DNA of 64,000 nt from Candidatus Kapaibacterium sp. (GCA_015490805.1 WFXC01000044.1:62001-126000), one strand, 5' to 3'; positions 9,092 to 18,218 are shown, counted from the first letter of the stretch. Numbers and translations: made by a program. The notes: generated from the sequence alone by a model not told the origin.

Positions 9092-12031
9092 ATGAGAACC
9101 TTTCAAGGCGCCTTTGCACTGGCACTGCTGATCGCGATCAGCAGCTTTGCTCAAGAACCTGCTTTCTTTTCGAAAGCATATCAGCAACCGATCGAGTTTA
9201 TTCAGGAAGTTTTGGATGGTCCCCTGAGGGATTTCTACGTGGACGTTCAGGACCCTGTTGATACTACCCAATCCTTCCGCCAGCGGCGTACTTTTCAGCT
9301 TTCCCGGACAGGATATAGTGGCTTCCCTTTCAAGCTATGGATCGACACAGCACTTTCCGGCAATGCGGCTGTTCAACCGAAAGTCGACACGTTGCTCAAT
9401 TTCTTAGTGAATCAAACTCCTGACGGATCAAAAAATCCCAATCTTGGCATTGGAACACTCCTGCGCCAATGGGTTGGGACGGTACCGAATCGATTTCCAC
9501 AGGGCAATGCTGACACAGTCCACTATCTTGTTACAGACGTCAACTCCCCTGTGCACTACCCTGCGCGTGGATGGTTCAGCCCAATGGATCAAAAAGACAC
9601 TGACAAAAGCAATAAGGGCAATATTCTCTACCTGAACTGGCGAAATTTTGGCACCGGGACCGCTGCTGAAATCGCAGGCACGGCTGCCCACGAGCTGGTT
9701 CACCTGATCGAACATCGATACGATCCGCAAGAAGAACGCTTCAGCTTAGAAGGACGGGCGCAGATGGGAGAATACATTTGTGGCTTTCAGTGGGATGAGG
9801 TTGTGAACTCTTTCGTAACAGCGCTTCCAGCTTACAAGCGAAGAGGCATTCTCCAGTTCACCGATTTTTCAAGAGAAGACGTGGAAATAACCTATGGGCG
9901 AGCGGCGCTGTTCTACAAGTACTGTCTGGAACAGTACGGCGATACGCTCTTGCGATATCTTGTGCAGAATCCGCTATCCGGCAGAGCCGGGATTGATTCT
10001 GCACTGCGGCAGGTGGGTGCCGATCGCTCCTTCGTTGAGCTGGTTCGGGATTTCTGGATCGCCCTCTGGGTACAAGATCGGAATGTGGATCCTCGATGGG
10101 GATTTCAGTATCAGCTCAAGAATCGACCGTTTTCTGATAAGTCATTTTCGGATTATGAAACCGACTTCGATTCAACAGACATCGCGCTGTTGTCAGAATA
10201 CGAAGCTGCATACGTGGACTTCAGTGCTGCTGCCCGAATTCTCCGTTTTCTGGAACGCCAGGATTCGGTGGTGGTAAAACAGGTGTTGCACACCGTACCG
10301 AAAAAAGTCATTGGCATTACGCTGACCGAACCCTCACTGACTCCATCGGATGTGATGTGTAGCTATGTTGTGGTCAATCTTGGCACAAAGAAACTGTACG
10401 ATTGTAAACTCCAGAGCCGAAGTCTGGATTCAGCGTATTTTCTGGGGAACGGGGTCTTGTTCGGTAGCAAAGCACAGAACGTAGCTCTTTTGTGGGGGAA
10501 TGCACGGTTCGCCAGCATTGTTCCAACGCGAGGTGATGACATTTCCTGTCTGCTTTACCGATCGGATCTTCGGAACTGGAAGGTGCAATCGCTGTTGTTT
10601 GCCGGCGTGCTCTATGATACGGTCAATGCTTACAGTATCAATCCTCCACAACGAGCGCTGACACTCGGCGATGTCGTTGCCGGCAACACCGGTATTGCGT
10701 GGGTTGTCAGCGACCACCAGGTGAAGCAACTGTCAGGATGGGTACAGGATTCAACCGCTGTTTTTATCGGCTATGAAGATGACCGGCTCCGGTATGGGTG
10801 GCAATGGCAACCGCATACTGCCTTCCCCTCTCGCCTCCGATTGCTCGGCGTCGCTGACCGGCGAATCTGGTGGACCGATGATAGGAAAGACACCCTTTAC
10901 GTCGGCGATGTCGATACCCGATCGATGCAATCCCTTGTCCTTCGTCCCGCTTTTACGCTCTGGACCAATGAGGATTTCCACCTGGATGGCAGCGTGATGG
11001 TGTGGCGACGGAGTTACCGGGGCAGTGATTCGGTGCAAATAGTCGTATGGGGACCCAACCACCCCTATACCGTGTTAGCAGAATGGAACCATCCCATCGC
11101 TGATGCCCGGTTCTACGACATTCTCGACCATCAAAAAGGGCGGGTGGTATGGCGCTTACCGGATACGGGACGAGTTGACAAGCCGGACACGCTGGTTATC
11201 TTCAATTACCGATCCCGAACAGAGCAGCGAATTGTTAGTCAAGCTCCTTCAGCGGCGATCCACCGCGCTCGCCTTTTCGGCGACACCCTGGTCTGGACGG
11301 AAATCGTCGCTCTGGCTCCAAATGAAAAGCTCCACACGGTAACGGCTTATAATCTCACAACCCGGCACGTTATCCGGCAATGGAGTTTTCCTGAACCAGT
11401 GGAAGCAGAGTGGTGGATTGTGCCGCAGGCGCTGACTGCTTCAGGGCTCTGGTGTCTGATCCGCATCGATACAATGGACAACAACGATCAGAGCTACCAA
11501 ACCCGGATCTACCAGTTGTCCTGGGACGGACGCATACACCGTCGGGCAGCGATTGCTGGATGGACACCGAATGATGATCAGGTTCATCTGACCGCATTGG
11601 ATGGCAAAGCAAACGGTGTGCTGGTGCCTATCACTGATTCTTCTTGTGTCGTAGAACTTTTTCCAGCAAAAGCGCAGTGGGATGATCCCGCTACAACGTA
11701 CCATCCGGGACTGTGGTATGTACCGCTTCAGCGCGTAGGAACGCCGGCAGGAGTGACAGAACAGCAAGATCATCCAGTCTTTGACCTTTCTATCAATCCT
11801 TCTGTCAATGATGGAAGCTTCACCATCTGCTGGAGTGCGTTGCCACAAAGGAGTGGCACAGCAATCGTATCGATCTATGATGCACAAATGCGATTGCTCT
11901 GGAAACAGCGCGTGGACATAAGCCAGCGCTGCTTCCAGCCACTACTCCCGATGCTGAGCAATGGGATGTATGTGTGCCAGTTCCAGTATGGAACCACAAC
12001 GGTGGTTCAGCCGTTCTTCGTGCGCCGGTAG
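9092..12031 (+). CDS. Secreted HEXXH (M30-like) peptidase with T9SS-type C-terminal domain
   Basis: 979 residues, with SD AGGAGA upstream and a signal peptide (MRTFQGAFALALLIAISSFA). Residues about 150-290 contain AAHELVHLIEHRYD (His200, Glu201, His204) and, 16 residues on, LEGRAQMGEYICG, whose Glu220 could be the third zinc ligand as in M30-type gluzincins. Residues about 380-890 are repetitive beta-rich sequence that may form a propeller. The C-terminus (FDLSINPSVNDGSFTICW, LSNGMYVCQFQYG) is a variant sorting domain. It lies 88 bp after the metzincin gene on the same strand, so the two proteases may be co-expressed. The family assignment is by motif spacing only. Confidence 0.8.
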   Translation: MRTFQGAFALALLIAISSFAQEPAFFSKAYQQPIEFIQEVLDGPLRDFYVDVQDPVDTTQSFRQRRTFQLSRTGYSGFPFKLWIDTALSGNAAVQPKVDTLLNFLVNQTPDGSKNPNLGIGTLLRQWVGTVPNRFPQGNADTVHYLVTDVNSPVHYPARGWFSPMDQKDTDKSNKGNILYLNWRNFGTGTAAEIAGTAAHELVHLIEHRYDPQEERFSLEGRAQMGEYICGFQWDEVVNSFVTALPAYKRRGILQFTDFSREDVEITYGRAALFYKYCLEQYGDTLLRYLVQNPLSGRAGIDSALRQVGADRSFVELVRDFWIALWVQDRNVDPRWGFQYQLKNRPFSDKSFSDYETDFDSTDIALLSEYEAAYVDFSAAARILRFLERQDSVVVKQVLHTVPKKVIGITLTEPSLTPSDVMCSYVVVNLGTKKLYDCKLQSRSLDSAYFLGNGVLFGSKAQNVALLWGNARFASIVPTRGDDISCLLYRSDLRNWKVQSLLFAGVLYDTVNAYSINPPQRALTLGDVVAGNTGIAWVVSDHQVKQLSGWVQDSTAVFIGYEDDRLRYGWQWQPHTAFPSRLRLLGVADRRIWWTDDRKDTLYVGDVDTRSMQSLVLRPAFTLWTNEDFHLDGSVMVWRRSYRGSDSVQIVVWGPNHPYTVLAEWNHPIADARFYDILDHQKGRVVWRLPDTGRVDKPDTLVIFNYRSRTEQRIVSQAPSAAIHRARLFGDTLVWTEIVALAPNEKLHTVTAYNLTTRHVIRQWSFPEPVEAEWWIVPQALTASGLWCLIRIDTMDNNDQSYQTRIYQLSWDGRIHRRAAIAGWTPNDDQVHLTALDGKANGVLVPITDSSCVVELFPAKAQWDDPATTYHPGLWYVPLQRVGTPAGVTEQQDHPVFDLSINPSVNDGSFTICWSALPQRSGTAIVSIYDAQMRLLWKQRVDISQRCFQPLLPMLSNGMYVCQFQYGTTTVVQPFFVRR

Positions 12032-12095
12032 TGTTCTGGGCTCAATAGCAATAGATTCCTTATGGACGGTGGACATTCCAGTGTGAATTCAAGTG

Positions 12096-12300
12096 AGAGC
12101 ACGCCCTTAGGGCGCATCTATCGGGAGCATACATTTCAGCGCGCATTTACGTTGGTAGGACACTCCTCTGGGTTGTCCAGGACAAGCCAGCGGCTTGGAC
12201 TCCTATTTAGTTGTTGCCGACTGAAGTCGGCACTCCAGTCACTGGGAGCGCACGCTTCAGCGTGCATTTTTTGCCAGCTAAAGCCGGCGCTCCCGCTGTC
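12096..12300. repeat. Hairpin-module repeat island R1
   Basis: Intergenic stretch packed with short inverted repeats of a family found at six other places in the window. Clear modules are TGCCGACTGAAGTCGGCA (12215-12232), GCACGCTTCAGCGTGC (12250-12265) and a degenerate TTGCCAGCTAAAGCCGGCGC (12271-12290). A further element at about 12171-12210 combines a GGTTGTCC copy with a paired GCCAGCGGCT segment. Modules are joined by linkers such as GGGAGCGC/GCGCTCCC. The rest of the gap 12032-12365 holds only the SD (AAGGAAG) of the next gene. Confidence 0.8.
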
Positions 12301-12365
12301 GGTAGCCCCGATGCTGCTCCAGATTCTGCCGGAGAACGGTGTTGAAAAATAAAGGAAGCTGCACG

Positions 12366-14888
12366 ATGAATTCCAGATTCTGGTTCTTCATTTTCTCCAC
12401 ACTCTGTATTCTTCGAGTTTCCGCAATGGCACAGCAACGGCAATGGACGCCTGTTGGACCGGGCGCTGGCAGCGATCTGTTGACAGCCGCTTTTCAACCC
12501 GATAACCCGGACGTGATCTATGTTGCTGGAGACATCGAGGGAATTTTCAAAACGACTGACGGTGGCAGAACGTGGCGGATGATCAATAACACGCTCAGCA
12601 AAACCTTTGCCGCCAATGCTTATTACGTTCAGGACATAGCGATCAATCCACTCAATTACCGCTCGGTATTCATTGCCGCCGGAGCGGTTTTCAAAAGTAC
12701 CGCAGCCAGCGATAACTGGCAACTCTTTTTTCCGGATACGATCGAGTACACCGAACGGTTCGACGAAATCGCTGCTGCCGTGATCGAAATTGATCCTGTC
12801 GATACGAATTTCATTCTCGTCGGTTCAGGTAACCGGCACGAACTTGGCGAAGGGACAGGAAGATTGTACAGAACCAGTGACGGCGGACAGACGTGGGATA
12901 CACTCTCCTTGCCCGGTAACCCTTCGAATGTTACTGGCATCGTGATCGACCCGATCTCTCCGGTTGGTAACAGGCGAATTTTTGTCGCAACGGATTTCGG
13001 GATGTACAGAAGCGATGACGGAGGACAAACCTGGGATGCAGTGAGCAACGGGCTGACGGATAAAATCTGCCGGCAACTCCGGGGCATTGTGCACAATGGA
13101 CAACTGCTGCTATTTGTTACTGTAGAGCTGGATGTCGATCCGCAGGATACAACCCGCTACACGGGAGGGATATTCAGAAGTACTGACCTTGGAGAAACCT
13201 GGGTGGATATTACCGGAAATCTTCCGAAGTGGAGCGTCGAAGATGAGGCTGCTTATACCTACGCAAGTTTCGCTGTCCATCCATCCAATCCGGAGATTAT
13301 CTACATCGCAACTTTTCGGAATTATGCTGCGTGGTCCGGTGCGGGAATTTTCAAGACTACCGACGGTGGCCAGACCTGGCGGCGGATGCAGCAGGGCTAT
13401 CGCACCTCAACGGGCTGGCTGGAAACCCCGTTTTTTGAAGAATACAACGCCCATTATCTGGAAATGGCGCCCAGCGATCCGTCCATTCTGATAATGGGAA
13501 CAGTGGATGTGTACAGAACCACGGATGCAGGCGCAACGTGGGAGCAAATATATGCCACGAAAACGGCAAATGGATGGACCACGCGGGGAATGGAATGTAT
13601 GGCAGTTGAAGGAATCACTTTTGATCCCTCCGATCCAGACGTGCTGTATGTCGCCTATGACGACTTTGGACCGTTTCGATCCGATGATGGTGGGCATTCA
13701 TTCTACCCGTTGGATCCGTATCAGGATCCGTATGAAGGGTACGATGCTGCCAGAAATATCATCGTTGACCCAGCGAACAGCAACATCATCTATCTGACCC
13801 GATACGAAGGTATTGGAGCAACAGAGGCGATCGGCTACGCTGATGGCGGCTTATGGATCAGTCGGGATCGGGGAAATACGTGGCAGCGCGTTGCCAATCT
13901 GCCGAAAGGGAAACCCTTCCTGGTAATGGACACAGCTTCTGGAACACCGCAGACGCGGACACTGTACTATGCCAGTTTCTGGAACGGGCTTTACAAATCC
14001 ACGGATAGTGGAAACAACTGGACACAACTCGGAGCGGATACCAATTTCCGGTATATCTGGACCCTTTCCATCAACCCAGCGAATGCCAATGAAATTTTCG
14101 TGGGACTCTACAAAGGAAGTCGTGGCGGTCCGGGCGGACTGTACACATCCACCGACGGCGGAGCAACGTGGCGCAGACTGGAACACTTTCCTGCTTCCAG
14201 CGTTTTCAATATCAAATTCGACAGCGAAGGAACGGTCTACGTGTGTGCAACGGATTTCTACGACTGGAGCACCGAGGGCGGGTTATATCGCTCAACGGAC
14301 GGCGGTGCTACGTGGACGAAAATCTTCGATGCACCCAGAACCTTCGATGTTGCGATCGATCCAGCGAATCCCCGCAACATCGCCGTTGCTGTGCAGGCGT
14401 GGTACCAGTATCTCCCGTCGATGAAGAAAGGGATTCACGTCACCACCGATGGCGGGCAGACCTGGACAGACATCACAAACAACCTCCAGCACACGCTCAT
14501 CACGTTCATCACGCTCAACCCCACCCGTCCGAACCAGCTTTACGTCGGCACGCTGGGTGGCGGACTGTGGCGCACCGATGAAGTGTTCGTCACTGCCGTT
14601 CGAGAAACACGGAGAAACCGCCAGTCACAGCGGCTTCGTTCCACCGTGCATCCCAATCCCCTGAGGGAAACAGCAAACATCGAATTCGTACTTCCCCAAC
14701 CAGCACACGTACGGCTGACGGTTACTGATATGCTGGGCAGAACGGTAGCAACCATCGTGGAAGGTGCAATGACCGCCGGAAAGCATTCGGTAGTCTTCGA
14801 TGCAACGGCATTGCCCACAGGCGTTTATGCGTATCACCTTAGCGCTGGCGGCGCCGTCGATGTGAAACGTATCGTCGTGGTGAAGTAG
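12366..14888 (+). CDS. Secreted BNR/Asp-box beta-propeller protein with T9SS-type C-terminal domain
   Basis: 840 residues from ATG 12366, which has AAGGAAG 8 nt upstream and begins a signal peptide (MNSRFWFFIFSTLCILRVSA); the GTG at 12339 is in frame but unsupported. At least eleven Asp-box motifs occur (KTTDGGRTW, RTSDGGQTW, RSDDGGQTW, RSTDLGETW, RTTDAGATW, KSTDSGNNW and others), spaced as in sortilin/VPS10- or sialidase-like propellers. Catalytic sialidase residues are not evident, so a binding or structural propeller is more likely than an enzyme. The last 80 residues (HPNPLRETANIEFVL, TDMLGRTVATIVEGA, LPTGVYAYHLSAGG) closely resemble the tail of the metzincin protein at 6199. Confidence 0.85.
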   Translation: MNSRFWFFIFSTLCILRVSAMAQQRQWTPVGPGAGSDLLTAAFQPDNPDVIYVAGDIEGIFKTTDGGRTWRMINNTLSKTFAANAYYVQDIAINPLNYRSVFIAAGAVFKSTAASDNWQLFFPDTIEYTERFDEIAAAVIEIDPVDTNFILVGSGNRHELGEGTGRLYRTSDGGQTWDTLSLPGNPSNVTGIVIDPISPVGNRRIFVATDFGMYRSDDGGQTWDAVSNGLTDKICRQLRGIVHNGQLLLFVTVELDVDPQDTTRYTGGIFRSTDLGETWVDITGNLPKWSVEDEAAYTYASFAVHPSNPEIIYIATFRNYAAWSGAGIFKTTDGGQTWRRMQQGYRTSTGWLETPFFEEYNAHYLEMAPSDPSILIMGTVDVYRTTDAGATWEQIYATKTANGWTTRGMECMAVEGITFDPSDPDVLYVAYDDFGPFRSDDGGHSFYPLDPYQDPYEGYDAARNIIVDPANSNIIYLTRYEGIGATEAIGYADGGLWISRDRGNTWQRVANLPKGKPFLVMDTASGTPQTRTLYYASFWNGLYKSTDSGNNWTQLGADTNFRYIWTLSINPANANEIFVGLYKGSRGGPGGLYTSTDGGATWRRLEHFPASSVFNIKFDSEGTVYVCATDFYDWSTEGGLYRSTDGGATWTKIFDAPRTFDVAIDPANPRNIAVAVQAWYQYLPSMKKGIHVTTDGGQTWTDITNNLQHTLITFITLNPTRPNQLYVGTLGGGLWRTDEVFVTAVRETRRNRQSQRLRSTVHPNPLRETANIEFVLPQPAHVRLTVTDMLGRTVATIVEGAMTAGKHSVVFDATALPTGVYAYHLSAGGAVDVKRIVVVK

Positions 14889-14901
14889 GAGCGGGAAGTT
14901 A

Positions 14902-14994
14902 TTGCTACGCTGAGTTTGTGGAGACTCAGGCTTTCTGCAAAGGAAGCCTGAAAGCAGGGAATACAGTTGCTACGCTGAGTTTATGGAGACCCAG
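14902..14994. repeat. Pair of 28-bp direct repeats with internal hairpins
   Basis: TTGCTACGCTGAGTTT, then G or A, TGGAGAC, T or C, CAG occurs at 14902-14929 and 14967-14994 (two mismatches). Each copy contains CTGAGT...ACTCAG or CTGAGT...ACCCAG, able to fold; between them is a second small inverted repeat (GCTTTC...GGAAGC). The unit is unrelated to the hairpin-module family elsewhere. It lies just after the BNR gene stop (14888). Confidence 0.6.
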
Positions 14995-15212
14995 AGTGTA
15001 GCGAGACTGCGAAGAAAGCCCACCGATGCTGCGCTGTGCAGGAGCATTTCAGTAACGGTTCCCCCGTACCGCCGGGATTTCGGGGGTGTGTTGCGTACTT
15101 CCGGGATCGCATAAGGAACGATCAGTCCGCTTTTGCTCCAGTAGCACGCTCAGTGATGGCCTCGCTTTGTTCCACTTGTTAGAACTCCTCCTGTTTCAAC
15201 GGGGGCGCTGAG

Positions 15213-15264
15213 CATAGCCGGGATTGTGTAAGGGGAACCATAGCCGGCATCGTATAAGGGAAAC
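15213..15264. repeat. Two tandem 26-bp repeats upstream of HAF gene
   Basis: Two adjacent copies, 15213-15238 and 15239-15264, share CATAGCCGG, a variable base, AT, T/C, GT, G/A, TAAGGG, a variable base, AAC. A third, partial copy (CCGGGATCGCATAAGGAAC) lies at 15101-15119. The copies end about 17 bp before the candidate -33 box of the gene at 15492, so they could be binding sites. The remainder of 14889-15491 shows no gene. Confidence 0.5.
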
Positions 15265-15280
15265 AATTTTCTCGTTCGGC

Positions 15281-15310
15281 TTGATAGTTAGCATTTTTTT
15301 CGTATTTTCG
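15281..15310 (+). promoter_or_regulatory. Candidate Bacteroidota-type promoter for the 15492 HAF gene
   Basis: TTG at 15281-15283 and TATTTTCG at 15303-15310 are separated by 19 nt, close to the TTTG/TAnnTTTG pattern of Bacteroidota housekeeping sigma. The leader to ATG 15492 would be about 175 nt. The -7 box deviates at one position (C for T). Confidence 0.35.
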
Positions 15311-15491
15311 CCTATCGCACTATGAGCTTCTGGTAAAGCAGGAATGGTAATGGCAGAACCACAAAATACGTGGCTATTGTTTTTGGGCTTGTCGTGTGGA
15401 AGTAGAAAAGCGAAGGTCTATAAAACTGCAGGATCTTCTCACTCCAGTGTTGGTTTCCCTCGAACTTTCAGGAACGATCAGGAGAGAAACG

Positions 15492-16838
15492 ATGCGTCGA
15501 TGGGTGCACTACTGTGCAGGCTTCGTGTTGTTTCTTGCTGTTAGCACCGGCAGCGCGCAACATCTGCGCTGGCTGGGAACGCTGGGCGGAAGTAAAAGCT
15601 GGGCGTATGGGATCTCTGCCGATGGACGCTTCGTCGTCGGCTGGGCGGAAAACGATAGTAGCTGGCGCCGAGCTGTGCGGTGGGATGTGCTGACTGGGCA
15701 GGTGCAGGATCTGGGAACCCTTGGAGGGAAGGAGAGCGTTGCGTTCAGTATTTCCGCCGATGGACGTTTCATTGTCGGCTGGGCAGAAAATGACAGTAGC
15801 TGGCGGCGGGCTGTGTGGTGGGATGCGCTGACCGGACAGGTGCAGGATCTGGGGCATCTGGGCGGTGGCTGGAGTCGGGCGTATAGCATTTCCGCCGATG
15901 GACGCTTCGTCGTCGGCTGGGCAGAAAATGCTGCTGGGCAATGGCGCGCCGTCCGGTGGGATATGCAGGCTGGACAGATGGAAGTGCTGGGGACACCGGG
16001 AGGGAGTGAGAGCATCGCTTCCGGGATTTCGGCTGACGGACGTTTCGTCGTCGGCTGGGCGGAAAATGGTGCTGGACAGTGGCGCGCTGTGCGATGGGAT
16101 ATGCAGAGCGGGGAGATTCAGGAGCTTGAAACCTTAGGAGGGAATGAAAGCTATGCGTTTGGTATCTCAGCCGACGGGCGCTTTGTGGTTGGCTGGGCAG
16201 AGAATGACAGCGGTGACGTCCACGCTGTGCGATGGGATATGGAAACTGGTCTGACCCAGGACCTCGGCACGCTGGGCGGCGGTTCGAGCTGGGCTGTAGG
16301 CGTTTCGTCGGACGGACGATATGTCGTCGGCTGGGCAGAGAATGACAGTGGCGATGTCCGCGCCGTCCGATGGGATGCCGTAGCAGGCATAGTGGAAAAC
16401 CTCAGCCAGACCTACAGCGCCTTGCTCGCCGGCGATTCCTTCCTCAAAGAAGCACGCGCCATCCTGCCAGATGGCCGCTACATCGTGGGCGTAGGATTCA
16501 ATGCCGTTGCAGGTCGCTGGCGAGAAGCTTTCTGGCTGGATGCGCAGTCTTCCACGGACCTGAGTGATGGTGGAGATATTCCGTGGAAAGTCAACGTTGT
16601 GCACCCTCCCGCTAGCCCTGACATCCACATCGGTTTTTCGCTGCCGAAGCCTGCATCCGTAACACTGGAAATCTACAACCTGCTGGGATACCACGTAGCA
16701 ACGCTGGTCGATAGGATCCTGCCACCCGGCGAGCATCAGGTGCGATGGGCGTTGCCGAGGATACCTGAAGGCATCTACCTGTGCCACATCCGTGCTGGGG
16801 AATTGAGCAAAACAGTGAAGGTGATTGTGGTACGTTAA
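15492..16838 (+). CDS. Secreted HAF-repeat protein with T9SS-type C-terminal domain
   Basis: 448 residues from ATG 15492, preceded by GGAGAG and starting a signal peptide (MRRWVHYCAGFVLFLAV); an in-frame start at 15396 adds an unlikely 32 residues. After the signal come six tandem 46-residue repeats, nearly identical in protein and strongly similar in DNA (138-bp period), each reading roughly LGTLGG, two variable residues, A, GISADGRFVVGWAEN, then RAVRWD. A seventh, diverged unit (ARAILPDGRYIVGVGFN) follows. HAF repeats are short beta-propeller-forming modules. The C-terminus (IYNLLGYHVATLVDRI, IPEGIYLCHIRAGE) is the sorting domain. Unlike its HAF relatives at 610 and 6199 it carries no catalytic domain, so it is probably a stand-alone propeller or cell-surface protein. 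Confidence 0.85.
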   Translation: MRRWVHYCAGFVLFLAVSTGSAQHLRWLGTLGGSKSWAYGISADGRFVVGWAENDSSWRRAVRWDVLTGQVQDLGTLGGKESVAFSISADGRFIVGWAENDSSWRRAVWWDALTGQVQDLGHLGGGWSRAYSISADGRFVVGWAENAAGQWRAVRWDMQAGQMEVLGTPGGSESIASGISADGRFVVGWAENGAGQWRAVRWDMQSGEIQELETLGGNESYAFGISADGRFVVGWAENDSGDVHAVRWDMETGLTQDLGTLGGGSSWAVGVSSDGRYVVGWAENDSGDVRAVRWDAVAGIVENLSQTYSALLAGDSFLKEARAILPDGRYIVGVGFNAVAGRWREAFWLDAQSSTDLSDGGDIPWKVNVVHPPASPDIHIGFSLPKPASVTLEIYNLLGYHVATLVDRILPPGEHQVRWALPRIPEGIYLCHIRAGELSKTVKVIVVR

Positions 16839-17105
16839 GGATTTTCACGGGCAGCAGCCATCGAGAGTTTCCGTGATGTGTATGCTATCGAGAATCGGCA
16901 TAAATAAGAGGTATGCGATCGATACTGACCCTCCGCAATACTCTTTTCTGCGATCCTGAAGAATTCCCCTCTCACACGAAAAAAGTACCGTCTGTCCTCG
17001 GTGAAAATGACCATTTCATAGCGTCGCGAGGCAAGGAACAAAGTCTGCCTTATCGCCTCTTCGAGGGCTAAGAGTGCCGATTTTCATCAGCAAATGCAGA
17101 TAGGG
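16839..17105. other. Intergenic region without recognisable gene
   Basis: First part of a 655-bp gap between two plus-strand genes; the second part holds repeat island R2 and then a promoter for the next gene. No ORF here has an SD or a recognisable product. A short fragment near 17050-17090 (AGAGTGCCGATTTTCATCAG) may be a decayed hairpin module. Confidence 0.5.
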
Positions 17106-17266
17106 AGGACAACCCGCTGGCTTGCCCTGGACAACCCGGAGGGTTGTCCTGCCGGGGAAATGCACGCTGAAGCGTGCGCTCCTCTGGGAGCGCCGACTTC
17201 AGTCGGCAAAAACTTCCCTCTCCCTCTGGGTGAGGGTGTTGCACACCTAAGAGTGTGTGCTCCCAG
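17106..17266. repeat. Hairpin-module repeat island R2
   Basis: Contains the bipartite element with GGACAACCC...GGGTTGTCC (17131-17150), GCACGCTGAAGCGTGC (17162-17177), GCCGACTTCAGTCGGC (17192-17207), a truncated copy of the CCCTCTCCCTCTGGGTGAGGG repeat seen in full at 45262 and 54398, and a GCACACCTAAGAGTGTGTGC-like module near 17241-17260. Order and linkers (GCTCC...GGGAGC) match the other islands. Confidence 0.8.
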
Positions 17267-17377
17267 GCGATGGAATATAGCCGGTTTTCACTGATAACCC
17301 GATGAGTATGCACGTGAAACCAGAGATATTTTGGAGAAACAGCGGCAACGTAGGAAGTAAACTGGTAATGTTCCCTG

Positions 17378-17409
17378 TTTGGTTATTACACTGTTTTTGC
17401 TTATATTGC
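17378..17409 (+). promoter_or_regulatory. Candidate Bacteroidota-type promoter for the PEGA lipoprotein
   Basis: TTTG at 17378-17381, a 20-nt spacer, then TATATTGC at 17402-17409. This matches the -33 TTTG and is close to the -7 TAnnTTTG consensus, with the same spacing as the candidates at 26802 and 39572. The leader to ATG 17494 would be about 80 nt. Confidence 0.5.
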
Positions 17410-17493
17410 AGCTTGGGCTTAGGGGTCTAGTTGATGGTTGTTGACTCTTGCAGAGGATACATAAAAATGTAGAACTGTCAAGAGGAGATAGCT

Positions 17494-17901
17494 ATGCGAA
17501 GATGGTTCGTAGTGACGGGAGCTGCCGCTTGTTCTATTGCGGTACTCGTTTTACTCCTCAATGGATGCGCTACTATCTTCAAAGGCACATCGAACAATGT
17601 CGACTTCAGCTCTACCCCTTCCGGAGCCAAGGTCTACGTTAATGGAAATCTGGTTGGAACAACTCCCGTTAGAGTGAAACTGGAATCTGATAAAGTGTAC
17701 CATATTGAGTTCAGAAAAGAGGGATTTGAGCCAAAAACTTTCACTATTACTAATCACATTGGAGTTGGATGGGTGATTCTTGATGTTCTTTTTGGAGGTC
17801 TCATAGCCATTGTGGTAGATGCTGCTACCGGAGCGTGGTACGAGTTAGATCAGGAGAGCATAAACGCTATCCTGGAGAAACAGCAACAACGTATGAAGTA
17901 A
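17494..17901 (+). CDS. PEGA-domain lipoprotein
   Basis: 135 residues with a good SD (AGAGGAG) before ATG. The N-terminus is a lipoprotein signal with lipobox LLNGC at about residues 22-26, so the mature protein is membrane-anchored at the lipidated Cys. Residues about 36-85 form a PEGA domain (STPSGAKVYVNGNLVGTTP, then YHIEFRKEGFEPKT), a small beta-domain named for its PEGA-like motif and common in surface proteins. A hydrophobic segment follows (VGWVILDVLFGGLIAIVV), then an amphipathic C-terminal helix. The same layout is seen in small PEGA lipoproteins of many Bacteroidota. It is probably monocistronic. Function unknown. Confidence 0.85.
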   Translation: MRRWFVVTGAAACSIAVLVLLLNGCATIFKGTSNNVDFSSTPSGAKVYVNGNLVGTTPVRVKLESDKVYHIEFRKEGFEPKTFTITNHIGVGWVILDVLFGGLIAIVVDAATGAWYELDQESINAILEKQQQRMK

Positions 17902-18187
17902 ACTGGCAATGGCTTTATCTCTCTGAGCCATTTGCAAGCTGGAATGTTATCACTGTGTAGAAAACGGTGATGCTCTTCTGGAGTCTCCGTTAGCGGAAGG
18001 ATGGTCTGTATCTGGATCAAAAGCTGCAAGCAGCGTCACTGCAATTGATGATGCATTCGTATTTCCGGACATTGTTTCCCAAAGAAGCAAGAAGAACATT
18101 TCTGGATTGTACAGATCGCTAAGCCTCCCAAGGATATACTGCGATGGGAATTCACTTGGATGTCCGGAAACGCTGGATACTGAACCC
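17902..18187. other. Intergenic region between convergent genes, possible remnant
   Basis: The plus strand has an open frame from about 17930 to 18232 with no start codon and no SD (includes WSVSGSKAASSVTAIDDAF), and the minus strand an ORF at 17950-18219. Neither has a recognisable product. A decayed gene is possible but not shown. Confidence 0.35.
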
Positions 18188-18218
18188 TGCCACCGGGGGC
18201 ATTGTGCCCCCGGCGGCA
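18188..18218 (-). terminator. Strong hairpin at the end of the minus-strand gene
   Basis: CCGGGGGCA (18193-18201) and TGCCCCCGG (18205-18213) form a perfect 9-bp stem with a 3-nt loop. It extends to 14 bp over 18188-18218 with one non-Watson-Crick position, which is A/C in a plus transcript but U/G (pairable) in a minus transcript. It begins 3 nt after the stop of the minus gene at 18222. There is no T tract, so it may be a 3'-end stabiliser rather than an intrinsic terminator. Confidence 0.5.
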
